In this document: positions 24,125 to 33,959 of the stretch, one piece after another
Layout: the number at the start of each line of letters is the position of its first letter
Numbering within the stretch: position 1 is the stretch's first letter
Source: an uncultured Bacteroidales bacterium
GTDB taxonomy: Bacteria; Bacteroidota; Bacteroidia; Bacteroidales; Bacteroidaceae
Direction: 5' to 3'
Length of the DNA: 42,986 bases
NCBI GenBank assembly: GCA_902779315.1
Contig: CACZBC010000016.1
Coordinates: 1 to 42,986 of the forward strand
Program-made: the position numbers and the translations under genes
The notes under the pieces: generated by a model
Database searches by the model: none
Seen by the model: only the letters and a program-made list of their open reading frames with translations
What the model was told of the DNA's origin: nothing

Positions 24125-26680
24125 CTACTTTTGGAAGAACTTTTTCCCGTCCTTCACAACGATACCTTTGTAGTCCTTTCCAACTCGCTGACCTGCTAGA
24201 TTATAACTGAAGCCAGCGACTTTCTCATCGGCAGTAATAGTTTTTATGGCATCAGGATCAAGACCTTCGACGGGTGAGTTGAGCACATAAAACTCGTCCA
24301 CCACATTGCCATTGACGACATCGGTGCCATAAATGGCAGTTACGTCATAGTATTTGTCCGTAATGTTTGAAGGCAAACTGATTTTGGGCGACTTTATCTG
24401 GAACTTATTCCAAAGGCGCACACGATTTTCACCCACTACTGCGAAGACACCACTTTCGCGCACAAGTGTTAGTCCCTGCACCAGTACCAAGTCACAATAG
24501 TGGTCGGTAGTGAGTTCATCAGCAAAGAGGATGGTCGGCTGAGGAGCCTCACCGCTGACAGCAGAAAGGTCTTTCACTACTGCAGTTCCATTGACTGGTG
24601 TAAACTGGGGCAAAAGATTGCCATAAGTCAACTTGCCATAGATATTGCCATTCAGCACGTCATTTCTGTTTACCTCGATGCCCGTTCCTCGTAGCACAAT
24701 ACTTCCTGAAGTATCACGCAAGTAAATGTCATCATCATAGATATAGAGCACTTGCGCATCAGTAAGTGTAAGGAGAGCCTCACTGCCTTCATTCATTGCA
24801 CGGAATGAAGCAATGTCAGGAACCGATTTAAGTTGTGTTACAGTCACAGTACATGTAGCCGTCAAGGTATCATTGGCAATTACCGTGATTTGAGCAACTC
24901 CTTCACTCAAAGCCGTCACCACACCTTCGTCGTTTACTTCAGCCACCACTTCATTGTCACTAGTGAATCTGAGCGTATAAGGAGCTGATTCGGGGATGCA
25001 TACGGTCGTGAGCTGCAGCGAGTTTCCTACGGCAATCGTACAGCTGTCACTTTCAAAGTTGATAGAGGTCAGTACGTTCACATTGTACGCCTCAAAAGTG
25101 ATAACGCCAGAACGCTCTTTGATATCGCGGAGTCCAAGCAACGAAAGCTTACCTGCCCAAGTCTTCAAGTTAGGCGTAGTCTCATTGTTGATGGTCTTCA
25201 TGTTTTTTGTACCGGGGAATGGATCGCTGGCTAGACCCACGGAGGCACTGTATGCATCGGACTTTACGCCACCAGCGCGTATCAACTCATAATAGGGATG
25301 GGCCGGATTGTCGTTCACAGTATTATATTCCCAGGCCGAGGCGTTAGTGGAATCCACACGGAAGATAAGCATACCATGGCCTGGAAGTTGGGCATCCCAC
25401 TTAGACTTCTGTCGATTCTCGATGATAAAGAACTCCTTCTTAACAGGCGTATTCAACCTGAACCCACTATTACTTGTATGGAGAGCTTCCAATCTAAGCA
25501 TGCTCGGCTCGGTAATAACCTGCGGTGTAGCAAAGCCTAAAGCATAACGTTCGAAGAGTGAAAGGTTGCAAGGTGTGCGTCCATAGTTATAGTCGGCACC
25601 ATTTGCCATCACTGACCACGAATCGGGATTCACGCACTCGTCATCGTATTGATTGCCCGTATCATAGAAATCAGGCAAACCAAGTACATGGCTAAACTCG
25701 TGACACATAGTGCCGATACCCTCAAGTACACTCCATTCTGTTGAACCAAAAAGCTCCGTGGAGCATGCATAACGCCCCAGACGTACACCGTCTTTGTTCA
25801 CATGACGCTCATAGCTGATGTCATATTGATGAGGCCACAAAAGGCGACTGTCATTACCTTCAATGTATGACCCTAAGCCAGAGAAGATAAAGTATATCAT
25901 GTCAACTACACCGTCACCGTCAACATCATAGTCACTGAAGTTAACCAACGAGTCTGCAGCCGTGCAAGCATCAATCATCAGTTGGGTAGCATTCCTCGAG
26001 GACCGGACATAATACTGACTGCGGTTCACCTTCACAGGCCCGACCACATCGAAAGTTGGAACGAACACACCGCTAGAGTTGTCGCGGTAATAGTCGCGCA
26101 TGCTACCTGTGCAACGCACGGATGTCCCAGAATAACTGAAGTTGGTACGACTTGTGCCCCTATAGTTATCGTCATTAATCATTCCGTCCATGATTTCAGC
26201 ATAGTCGCTGTAACGGAAGGGGCAATCGTTATACTCCACAAGCAAAACCAGTCCTCGGAACGACGAGTAATCATAATAGGCTTCGCGACGCTGGCCAAGC
26301 GTACGAGCACGAGAAGTCTGGTTGCGTTTGCGCATTTGCGCCATCTTTTCTGTTAGCTGCGGCTTCAACCGCCCTACTCTCTCCACATAGCTACATTCCT
26401 CCTTCGTACGTTCGCCAGCATCATGTGCCACCAGCGTAGTGGGAATCAACTGACCATCGTCATCCAGCGACGCATAGACATAGCCGCCATCGTCACAACG
26501 CACCAACGAATAGCCATCTTCCGTTGTGTTGTAATGAAGATACTCATCGCCAACCAAGCGGATTGTGACAGCAGAACCATCTGGCTGGGGCACCCGAATT
26601 GTCCCCCGATAAGCCGGACGAGAATAGATAGTGGCGATGCCAAACAGCATCGCCACTATAGCTAATGACAGTCTTCTCAT
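24125..26680 (-). CDS. Secreted M6-family zinc metalloprotease with Big2-like domain and sorting tail
   Basis: 851 residues with a signal peptide (MRRLSLAIVAMLFGIATIYS). The M6 catalytic motif HEFSHVLGLPD is at residues 327-337 (H327, E328, H331, with D337 or another residue as third ligand). A calcium-type loop DVDGDGVVD precedes it at 252-260. After the catalytic part come a Big2-like domain (about 555-625, SCTIAVGNSLQLTT) and an OB-like module (about 630-720, VPDIASFRAMNEG). The end is a sorting tail, FSYNLAGQRVGKDYKGIVVK. It should cleave extracellular proteins. Its ATG overlaps the previous stop as ATGA, so it is translationally coupled to the 957-residue protein, and it is last in the SusC/SusD operon. 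Confidence 0.93.
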   Translation of the reverse strand: MRRLSLAIVAMLFGIATIYSRPAYRGTIRVPQPDGSAVTIRLVGDEYLHYNTTEDGYSLVRCDDGGYVYASLDDDGQLIPTTLVAHDAGERTKEECSYVERVGRLKPQLTEKMAQMRKRNQTSRARTLGQRREAYYDYSSFRGLVLLVEYNDCPFRYSDYAEIMDGMINDDNYRGTSRTNFSYSGTSVRCTGSMRDYYRDNSSGVFVPTFDVVGPVKVNRSQYYVRSSRNATQLMIDACTAADSLVNFSDYDVDGDGVVDMIYFIFSGLGSYIEGNDSRLLWPHQYDISYERHVNKDGVRLGRYACSTELFGSTEWSVLEGIGTMCHEFSHVLGLPDFYDTGNQYDDECVNPDSWSVMANGADYNYGRTPCNLSLFERYALGFATPQVITEPSMLRLEALHTSNSGFRLNTPVKKEFFIIENRQKSKWDAQLPGHGMLIFRVDSTNASAWEYNTVNDNPAHPYYELIRAGGVKSDAYSASVGLASDPFPGTKNMKTINNETTPNLKTWAGKLSLLGLRDIKERSGVITFEAYNVNVLTSINFESDSCTIAVGNSLQLTTVCIPESAPYTLRFTSDNEVVAEVNDEGVVTALSEGVAQITVIANDTLTATCTVTVTQLKSVPDIASFRAMNEGSEALLTLTDAQVLYIYDDDIYLRDTSGSIVLRGTGIEVNRNDVLNGNIYGKLTYGNLLPQFTPVNGTAVVKDLSAVSGEAPQPTILFADELTTDHYCDLVLVQGLTLVRESGVFAVVGENRVRLWNKFQIKSPKISLPSNITDKYYDVTAIYGTDVVNGNVVDEFYVLNSPVEGLDPDAIKTITADEKVAGFSYNLAGQRVGKDYKGIVVKDGKKFFQK

Positions 26681-29550
26681 TTAACGATTTGCTTCCTACC
26701 GTTCTTCACGATAATACCCTTGGCATGGTTATTAACACGCTGTCCGGCAAGATTATAAGCATGACTATTATTGATTGGAGTTTTTTCAACAACGGTGCTA
26801 ATGCCATCTGCGTCGATGTCCTGAGTAACAGTAATTGTCAGTTTGGCACCTGTTTGGAAGAAAACAATCTGACATGTACGGTTTTCAACACCTTCGGGAA
26901 GAGCCTCAGTAGTAAATACCAAATCATAGTCGATGCCATTGACAAAGTACTCGTACTCATTGCCATCCTCATCTACTTCAGTAGCAGTCGTATAGTCCTC
27001 GTTGGCAACATCAACAGTAAGCCATTCGGGAACTTCCTCCACCTCTTCACCATCTTCCAGGACGCTCTCGATGTCAAGCAAGTAAGTGGGCTCTTTAGTC
27101 TCATCGTCAGTTCCATAATACATAGGATCGACATGAACGAGAGACGTACCACCGTCCTTATCGAATATCAAATTCGTTTCATCGTCAGTGTACAGATAAC
27201 CATATGTGGCATCGAGCAAACCAATAAACAACTGAGGCCAGCCGCCGCCATATGAACGCATTCTCGTCTCACCAGTTGCCTGGAACCAAGTCGATGTAAC
27301 TTCATTAAAGTTGTGTTCTTGGCTTCCGAGCACACCGTTGAATGTGCCATTGTCCCATCCTTCGATGACAATTACAAACTCATCCTCGATGAACAGATAA
27401 TCAACAATCTCACTCATGCCAAACTCATCTTCAACATAAAGTTCGGTGAACTCAATAGCAGTAAGGCCAGCATCATATCCGTCAACCACGTTTTCTATAG
27501 TAGCATCACTTTCGGCAATAACATCACCCAATGTGAGCGTTCCGGTTGAACTGCGACTGCACTTACATAACTTAATATGTAAATTAAAATCGTCATTGGC
27601 TGTGAATGATACCAAAGGCAAAGTTACACCTGTGAGATAGAGAGGTGTCGCAGGCTTGCCTTGATAAGAATAGATAGTTGACATGCTCGTCGGATTTGAA
27701 CTGTTTTGTGCCCAGAGTTCCGGCGTTGCCCAGTTAAGATAGAAAGTCAAATCATAGTCTGGGTTCTGACGGGTCATCACAGCATAGGTATCATCACCAT
27801 AGCTAAAATGACTTGCACCCTGACCTGCATAGACACGAACAGTGTCGTAACGAACGGTGCCATCATCACTTAACGCGTGTCCAGCTCCCCAAATATAGGG
27901 TTCAGCTACAGCCTCTTCATTGTGAACTGTGAGAGTGAGATTCTCATAAACAGCTCCGCCCTTGGTATTAACGCTGAAATTTCTGTTGTTGCCAGTAAGA
28001 GTTGTCTCAACGTCGTCTTCATCATATTCCTTAATAGACCAGTCAAAGTCTGTAGCAATGTCCATGGTGAGATTGCGGAATGTTGTAGGTGCATAAGCTC
28101 CCATCATAGCCAAATTGTAATTGTAGCTATAGCCGGAATAACCCAAGCCTGCAAAGAGAACCAATTCCTCAGGCTCACAAGCGACATCTTCTGGTGCCTC
28201 AGCAGGATCATCGGGCAAACGATACTTCACATTGTCAATATAAGAGTATGCACCGAGGTAAGTATTGAAAGATGGGTCGAACTTGTCTGTACTCCATGCA
28301 CCAAGGATGACGCTTTCACCACTAATGGTTTTAAGAGAGCCACCTTCACCTTCGGTAAGTACTATATTGCCATCCTCTGAAGTGCCACTGCAAATCATGA
28401 TATATTCTGCTTCCGTTTCTTCATCGGCTGGAATGCTGGCAATGACCTGAGGCTTTACAGTGATAGTATTACCTTCCTTCGTGAATTCAACATCAATACC
28501 GTCAGGGTAAAGCCCAGCGAAGGTTTCAGTCAGAGGAGACATATCAACAAAGAAATAACTCTCTTCATCATCCATAATCACCCTGCCACGCTGCATTTCC
28601 CAATCGACAGGTACATTAGCAAAATAGTCCACGCCATGGCCATTGTACTTTTGGTCAATAACGGTCTCTATACGGTAATAGTAGCTTATGTTAGCTATCA
28701 TTTCATCCAAACCCATGAAGTCCTCGCTGTCACCCATGTCCACGTCGAACTCAACATTGGAGAATTCGCCAAAACAAATCCAATTGCCATTGGTGATAGT
28801 GAGTTTGCCGTTTTCACCAACCGTCATATTGATGATACCATCTTCATCATCGCTATTTGCGGAGAAAAGCGTGACATAGAATGTTGTATCTTGTGCTTCG
28901 TTCTGATAACTTGCAATAGATTGTGGTGCAATTGTTAAGACGCCATCTTCATCCATAGTGTACTTCACAGGAACTCCATCAGGGTAGAGTTCAGAAAGGA
29001 AGTCAGGCGTAGGTATTACGTCCACAAGTACGTCTACCTCTTCTGACTCTCCTGTTTCCTCGTTGGTAACAGTTGCAGTACTTGGAGTCATTGTCCACTG
29101 AACAGATTCTTTTGTTCCATAATCAACACCCATACCAGTGTATGTCTCAGCAAATGCAGGAGCCTTGCGAGGTGCCTTAGCCCTAGAAGTAACCTGGGGA
29201 TTTAAGGTAATCGTTGGTTGAAGGTTCAACCTTCTGTGATTCTGAACATTACCTTTTCCGAATGCCTTAGCCTGAGAAGTGGAAAGTTCAGCATTAGAAA
29301 CACGTTGAGCACGTGCAACAGGTTTCACTTTCGCAAGGTCAAGAGTACGCATGCGTCCAGTGGGTGCATAGTACCTTTTTGCCAAATCTGTTCTTGGAGC
29401 AACAGCTTGGAAAGAACGCTTCGACTGTGGCAGATTCACCATCTTCGTCTTCGAATTGGTCTGTGGATTGACCGATGGCTGGGACTTGAACTGTGCACTT
29501 GCAGCAAGTCCGACTGATGCCACTACGAAAAGAAGTAACAATTTCTTCAT
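26677..29550 (-). CDS. Large secreted protein with duplicated domain, BACON-like domain and sorting tail
   Basis: 957 residues with signal peptide MKKLLLLFVVASVGLAASAQ. A basic pro-like stretch (to about 130, ending KAPRKAPAFAETY) is followed by two related modules. The first includes MGVDYGTKESVQWTM and LYPDGVPVKYT; the second includes GHGVDYFANVPVDWEM and LYPDGIDVEFT. Near the C-terminus (about 830-915) a BACON-like beta domain contains EEVPEWLTVDV and ENRTCQIVFFQTGAKLTITV. The tail SHAYNLAGQRVNNHAKGIIV resembles type IX sorting signals. No catalytic residues are recognised. It may be an adhesin or substrate-binding partner of the coupled M6 protease. Function is unknown. Confidence 0.85.
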   Translation of the reverse strand: MKKLLLLFVVASVGLAASAQFKSQPSVNPQTNSKTKMVNLPQSKRSFQAVAPRTDLAKRYYAPTGRMRTLDLAKVKPVARAQRVSNAELSTSQAKAFGKGNVQNHRRLNLQPTITLNPQVTSRAKAPRKAPAFAETYTGMGVDYGTKESVQWTMTPSTATVTNEETGESEEVDVLVDVIPTPDFLSELYPDGVPVKYTMDEDGVLTIAPQSIASYQNEAQDTTFYVTLFSANSDDEDGIINMTVGENGKLTITNGNWICFGEFSNVEFDVDMGDSEDFMGLDEMIANISYYYRIETVIDQKYNGHGVDYFANVPVDWEMQRGRVIMDDEESYFFVDMSPLTETFAGLYPDGIDVEFTKEGNTITVKPQVIASIPADEETEAEYIMICSGTSEDGNIVLTEGEGGSLKTISGESVILGAWSTDKFDPSFNTYLGAYSYIDNVKYRLPDDPAEAPEDVACEPEELVLFAGLGYSGYSYNYNLAMMGAYAPTTFRNLTMDIATDFDWSIKEYDEDDVETTLTGNNRNFSVNTKGGAVYENLTLTVHNEEAVAEPYIWGAGHALSDDGTVRYDTVRVYAGQGASHFSYGDDTYAVMTRQNPDYDLTFYLNWATPELWAQNSSNPTSMSTIYSYQGKPATPLYLTGVTLPLVSFTANDDFNLHIKLCKCSRSSTGTLTLGDVIAESDATIENVVDGYDAGLTAIEFTELYVEDEFGMSEIVDYLFIEDEFVIVIEGWDNGTFNGVLGSQEHNFNEVTSTWFQATGETRMRSYGGGWPQLFIGLLDATYGYLYTDDETNLIFDKDGGTSLVHVDPMYYGTDDETKEPTYLLDIESVLEDGEEVEEVPEWLTVDVANEDYTTATEVDEDGNEYEYFVNGIDYDLVFTTEALPEGVENRTCQIVFFQTGAKLTITVTQDIDADGISTVVEKTPINNSHAYNLAGQRVNNHAKGIIVKNGRKQIVK

Positions 29551-29586
29551 AACAAGTCTGTTTTAATAGTTAATATGATTGTTTAT

Positions 29587-30927
29587 TTAATTCAAAATAT
29601 ATTTAATGTCGCCCTCTAGAGCATGCAGTTCACAGCCGGTGGGAAGGAAATAGTCATTGGGGACGATGTTGTATATACCGGAAATTGAAGCAGCAAATTG
29701 GCGTACCAAGGCCTCGATGTTGCTTTTCTTGTTTATGTTGGTTAGGTTACCGTCGGCCCTTTCATCGTCACCATATGTTATCTCCATCTTTCCATAAGAT
29801 GGGCAGTTGGTCGTAAGCGAAAGACCTGCAGTATTGGTCTTGGTCTTGGCGGTATTGGTATAGAATGTAACCACCAAACCCTTTACAGCTCCACTACCAG
29901 TAGAACGTCCAAGTCCTATACCTGCCAACGAATAGTTCTTGTTGAAGGTATGCAACTCTGTGTTAATTTGTTCCCACAAACTCTTCTGCTCTTCAGATAG
30001 CTGGTCTGGATCGAAATACCAAGTAGAGTTGCGTACATTAACAATATAATTGTCCCATGTGGCAACTATTTGCACACTGCCATCTTCATTTTCAAGTGCC
30101 GTGCCAGCCTCATTCAACTTAAACTCTTGGAAAACATGACCTGCAATAGTGTCCTCCCTTTCGTTGCGGAAACCTGTTGGTGTGAAGCAGCAAGAAATAG
30201 AGTCCACTCTTAAAGGATCTCTAACACGCTCAGAAAGACGGTAACGTCCGTCACGCAGTCCCACACAATACATTGTTTCACGTCCCGCAAATAAATAATA
30301 GGAATCGATGAAACTATTTGTAATGCGATCCTTCATCGCTTTAGTGTCATCAATGTAGGTCTGCCAATCACGATCGGCTTTTACCAAACGAATCAAAGCA
30401 TCGTAACGTTCACCACGACAGATAACTTCGTTCTCTCGCATAAACATCACAACAAGATTTTGATCACCTTGCATACCTTCACCGTCCTTCAATAGGTTGT
30501 TTGGCGCTGCCCAATAACTAACGGGGTCAACAAATGGTGTGAGGACGTCATTCCATGTATTGAAAGCAAGCACAAGGCCATCCTCACGAATAAGCTCGTA
30601 AAGACTTGCGCACTCTGTATACTTGTTGGCATTGCCATTGCGTAAATAACGATGATTGCCAGCAAGAGTCACCTTGCCACCTTTCTCGAACTTTGCAAAG
30701 AGGTTAAAGCCCTCGAAGACTGCCACACCACGTCCGGTATAATACTGCATCACCCAACCGTAAGGCGCGTTTACCAGAATCTGTTGTAACTTTTCGGCAT
30801 TATGCTCGATGCGCAGAGCCGCACTCTCCTCAAAGAGGTCGGCTTCCTCGAAACGAGAGCAACCCATAAGCGCGATGGCAACCAGCGCCACACTTACTGC
30901 TATATATTTTATTCTTTTCATCTTCAT
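29587..30927 (-). CDS. DUF4302 family lipoprotein
   Basis: 446 residues with a lipoprotein signal ending ALMGC (C23). The segment beginning ALRIEHNAEKLQQILVNAP and continuing GWVMQYYTGRG is characteristic of DUF4302 proteins. Those proteins accompany SusC/SusD and HExxH lipoproteins in Bacteroidetes loci. A second start (MKRIK) lies two codons downstream. The gene lies between the zinc metallohydrolase lipoprotein (14 bases away) and the 957-residue secreted protein (36 bases away). It is presumably exposed on the outer membrane as an accessory of the uptake complex. Its biochemical role is unknown. Confidence 0.83.
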   Translation of the reverse strand: MKMKRIKYIAVSVALVAIALMGCSRFEEADLFEESAALRIEHNAEKLQQILVNAPYGWVMQYYTGRGVAVFEGFNLFAKFEKGGKVTLAGNHRYLRNGNANKYTECASLYELIREDGLVLAFNTWNDVLTPFVDPVSYWAAPNNLLKDGEGMQGDQNLVVMFMRENEVICRGERYDALIRLVKADRDWQTYIDDTKAMKDRITNSFIDSYYLFAGRETMYCVGLRDGRYRLSERVRDPLRVDSISCCFTPTGFRNEREDTIAGHVFQEFKLNEAGTALENEDGSVQIVATWDNYIVNVRNSTWYFDPDQLSEEQKSLWEQINTELHTFNKNYSLAGIGLGRSTGSGAVKGLVVTFYTNTAKTKTNTAGLSLTTNCPSYGKMEITYGDDERADGNLTNINKKSNIEALVRQFAASISGIYNIVPNDYFLPTGCELHALEGDIKYILN

Positions 30928-30941
30928 ATCAATCTTTGAGG

Positions 30942-32195
30942 TTATTCAAGCTCATAAATGGTCACTCCCTGGAGGTAATCATTAATATTGCTCTGACGTT
31001 CGGCAACTTCACGGCGAAGTGTAAAGACATAAAGCCCCCAGTTCTCCGTGTACCACTTTGTGGCAATATCCAGTTTCTTTAACAAGGAGTTTATGCCTGT
31101 CAAATCATCTTCAGTAGAAATCTTCACCCAAGGCAGGAAATCGTTCTTGAACGAAGTAAACTTACGGAATTCCTTATATTTATATTGAGCAACGTATGCC
31201 GTCGCTTCCTTGTTAACCACTTGATATGCAGCACCCATCAACCGATGCTCATCGAGCACATAGCGCTCTGTGGACTCATATTCGCCTGTCTGATCATTGT
31301 ACTCCGACTCTTCGTAAAGAGTGAAATTATTCCAATGAGACTGAGGTGCGTCCAGATCAATATCGAGTGAATCGATTAGCTCGAGGATATCTTCCTTATC
31401 ACCTTGACGGACACCCATAGAAGCAGCATTAATGATGCGATTCATCCAACGATGCTTGGTGTCTGTAATAATGCAAGAGAGTGTTTCCACAAAGTCCTCA
31501 TATGTGGCTGAAGATGCATAATGTGTAACATAACCATTTTGATGCGTCCAAACAGAATCGCGGTCTTGCCAGTTGATAGGATCATAACTGCCAGATGTTA
31601 CCTGACCGAAAGTGACAGGATAAGACTTTGTCTGATGCAAAACATGAGAGAACTCATGATGCATAGTATGGAAGTAGTTTTCATTGAGGACATTTACATC
31701 CTCTCCACTATAAGTAACTCCCTCGCTATAAGGCTTCATCTCGTTAATCTTGTAAAGAGTAATCTTCACGCCACCAGATGCAGTACCCAATATCTCAGTT
31801 CCAGTAGTGGGACTAAAACCTGATGAACCAATAAAATGGAAGATACGAGGACCATATTTCTTCATGAAATCTTCACCAGCATACTTGGTATAGACTTCAT
31901 AGAATAAATACTGAATAAAGTGTGCCAAAAGTTGCGAACGATTATAGTCTGCCGGCGTCAACTGGAAGTTCAGATCAGAAGCAGACAAATCGAAGCGGTA
32001 CTTTACATCAACATTATAAGGCACAACAAAATTATCGTAGAGCCACAGGTCGAATGGATAAGTTGCCTTCGTTTCATCTACGGCCGGAACATCAGTGTCG
32101 AAGATTGAATCAGTGAAACTATCTCCACCGCGACAAGAGGAGAATATTGCAACAATAGCTGCAATACCGATTATATTATAGAATATCTTTTTCAT
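30942..32195 (-). CDS. Zinc metallohydrolase lipoprotein (HExxH) associated with SusC/SusD import
   Basis: 417 residues with lipobox FSSC (C21). The zinc motif is HEFSH at residues 180-184 within HTMHHEFSHVLHQTK. A downstream DFVETLSCIITD may supply the glutamate ligand. This fits the family named substrate-import-associated zinc metallohydrolase lipoprotein, which lies beside SusC/SusD pairs. It probably trims peptides or proteins at the cell surface before uptake. It follows susD by 30 bases. That two different HEFSH enzymes (this and the M6 protease) share an operon supports a proteinaceous substrate. Confidence 0.88.
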   Translation of the reverse strand: MKKIFYNIIGIAAIVAIFSSCRGGDSFTDSIFDTDVPAVDETKATYPFDLWLYDNFVVPYNVDVKYRFDLSASDLNFQLTPADYNRSQLLAHFIQYLFYEVYTKYAGEDFMKKYGPRIFHFIGSSGFSPTTGTEILGTASGGVKITLYKINEMKPYSEGVTYSGEDVNVLNENYFHTMHHEFSHVLHQTKSYPVTFGQVTSGSYDPINWQDRDSVWTHQNGYVTHYASSATYEDFVETLSCIITDTKHRWMNRIINAASMGVRQGDKEDILELIDSLDIDLDAPQSHWNNFTLYEESEYNDQTGEYESTERYVLDEHRLMGAAYQVVNKEATAYVAQYKYKEFRKFTSFKNDFLPWVKISTEDDLTGINSLLKKLDIATKWYTENWGLYVFTLRREVAERQSNINDYLQGVTIYELE

Positions 32196-32225
32196 TTTCT
32201 AACTCATTTTAATTATTGAACTCCT

Positions 32226-33941
32226 CTACTCCGAACCGTTATCGCCGAAATTTGCATCGTCGAGCATAGGCTTTGACTTAAATTCGTCATCATCTCCACT
32301 AAGCCTTTGTGAACGGTTATTAGAAGGATAACCCGCATCGATTACGTTCTGTGGAATCTGCAGAACTCGACGAGAATCGTTCCAATAAAGATAGTCATGA
32401 TGAATAGCATCTTCCTTGGGGTCACGATAAGCATGATGAACAGTAATGCCATAACGCTTGATGTCAAACCAGCGCAAGCCCTCAAACATCGTCTCAATAC
32501 GACGGAAATGAAGGATGCAATGAATTATGCGCTTTTCGTCATCGGACAAATCATCAAATGTCCACTCCGGACTCATATCAGTAGGATGCAAGTCGCTGAT
32601 ATAAATGTTATTGTTAAAATCTCCCTTATATTTGTTATTGATGCCACTTTGCGTAAGAGGAGCATCAACCATGTGAGATGCTGTCCAGAAACCAAGATCG
32701 GCAAGTGCCTTGTCCGTCTGTCCTAAATATACTTCTGCCTCTGCACGGCAAAGCAATGTCTCCTCTGCAGTGAAAGGTTGATAGAGAATGTGGACAAAAC
32801 CAATGCCTGCTATCTTGTCGGTATATTCGAAATATTCATAAACACGGAAAAGCCATGAGCCATATTCCGAACCAGCGCCCCAACGATAAATCTTTCCGTC
32901 AAAAGCTTTGAGACGTCCTGTCCAGTTGGGACCACCACCTTCGTAAAGGATATCCTTCGTGGCATCAATCTTCTCTGCAGCACTACCACTGTTAATGGCA
33001 TAACGGCATGCCGAAAGCATACGATCGAACAACGAATAGGTTGCCTGCAATAAATAGTTACAAGGAGCGGTTTCGTCGTTGAAATCATTGAGCAGAGTAT
33101 TGATTGTATTAGCACTCATCGCTGCCCATTTACGCAAAGAAGAGGCAGGATTGGTTCCCAAGGCTGCCGTCGCATATTTCACGCATTTCTCATAGTCGCG
33201 CTTATAGAGATAAAAACGAGCTGCCAAAGCATAGGCAGCATTACGATTGAAATGGTATGCAGGCACCTTATATTTGGCATCATCAATGAGTTCAACACCT
33301 TCGAGGATGTCCTTTTCAATCAGACGATAGACTTCTGCCACACTCTTGCGATACTTGGGGTCGCTGTAATCTATAGTGACCGTCTTTTCTGCTTCGCTGA
33401 CATAAGGAATGCCTACATCGTTGGCACTTTGCTCCTCGTCTTTGTAAGCTTCTGCAAACACATTCACAAGAACAAAGTGGAGATATGCACGCAAAAGGTG
33501 AGCTTCTCCCCAGGAATGGGCCAGTTCCCTATCATGAGCAGGGTCTTTACTCATTTCGAGCATAGCTTCGATTGCATGGTTGGCAACAGCTATACCTTGA
33601 TAATATGACTCCCAAACGGTATAAGGAGTATCATCTTCACCTGTGCTGTAGTTATCGATGTCTTCCCACTTATAAGCCTGTTCGTGGAAGTTAGCATAAG
33701 CATCATAGTGAGTAGCGGGGACAACAACATTGTTATCTACAAGATTATCGCCACTAAGTTCGCAAATAACTGCAGGAACGGAAACAGGATAACCAGAAGT
33801 CAGGAGTTTCTGAATTTTGTCCGCCGTGTCGATTTCTGTACGATTGTCGGGAGCCTCGTCCAGGTCTTTGCAAGAAGAGAGCCCTGCAATGCAAAGCATA
33901 CAGATGGCGAAAAGACTATATATTTTATTCATATCTTTCAT
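32226..33941 (-). CDS. RagB/SusD-family nutrient-binding lipoprotein
   Basis: 571 residues. The lipoprotein signal ends GLSSC (C24); an alternative ATG three codons downstream is possible. TPR-like helices and the segment EAHLLRAYLHFVLVNVFAEA are characteristic of SusD/RagB. YAANEI-type nutrient-loop regions are replaced by variable sequence. The C-terminal motif FEGLRWFDIKRYGI, which the family uses in the final domain, is present. The protein caps the SusC barrel at the outer membrane and binds the ligand. It starts 18 bases after the susC stop. The ligand cannot be told from sequence, but the operon suggests peptides. Confidence 0.93.
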   Translation of the reverse strand: MKDMNKIYSLFAICMLCIAGLSSCKDLDEAPDNRTEIDTADKIQKLLTSGYPVSVPAVICELSGDNLVDNNVVVPATHYDAYANFHEQAYKWEDIDNYSTGEDDTPYTVWESYYQGIAVANHAIEAMLEMSKDPAHDRELAHSWGEAHLLRAYLHFVLVNVFAEAYKDEEQSANDVGIPYVSEAEKTVTIDYSDPKYRKSVAEVYRLIEKDILEGVELIDDAKYKVPAYHFNRNAAYALAARFYLYKRDYEKCVKYATAALGTNPASSLRKWAAMSANTINTLLNDFNDETAPCNYLLQATYSLFDRMLSACRYAINSGSAAEKIDATKDILYEGGGPNWTGRLKAFDGKIYRWGAGSEYGSWLFRVYEYFEYTDKIAGIGFVHILYQPFTAEETLLCRAEAEVYLGQTDKALADLGFWTASHMVDAPLTQSGINNKYKGDFNNNIYISDLHPTDMSPEWTFDDLSDDEKRIIHCILHFRRIETMFEGLRWFDIKRYGITVHHAYRDPKEDAIHHDYLYWNDSRRVLQIPQNVIDAGYPSNNRSQRLSGDDDEFKSKPMLDDANFGDNGSE

Positions 33942-33959
33942 CTTTCTTTTTTCCTTTCA

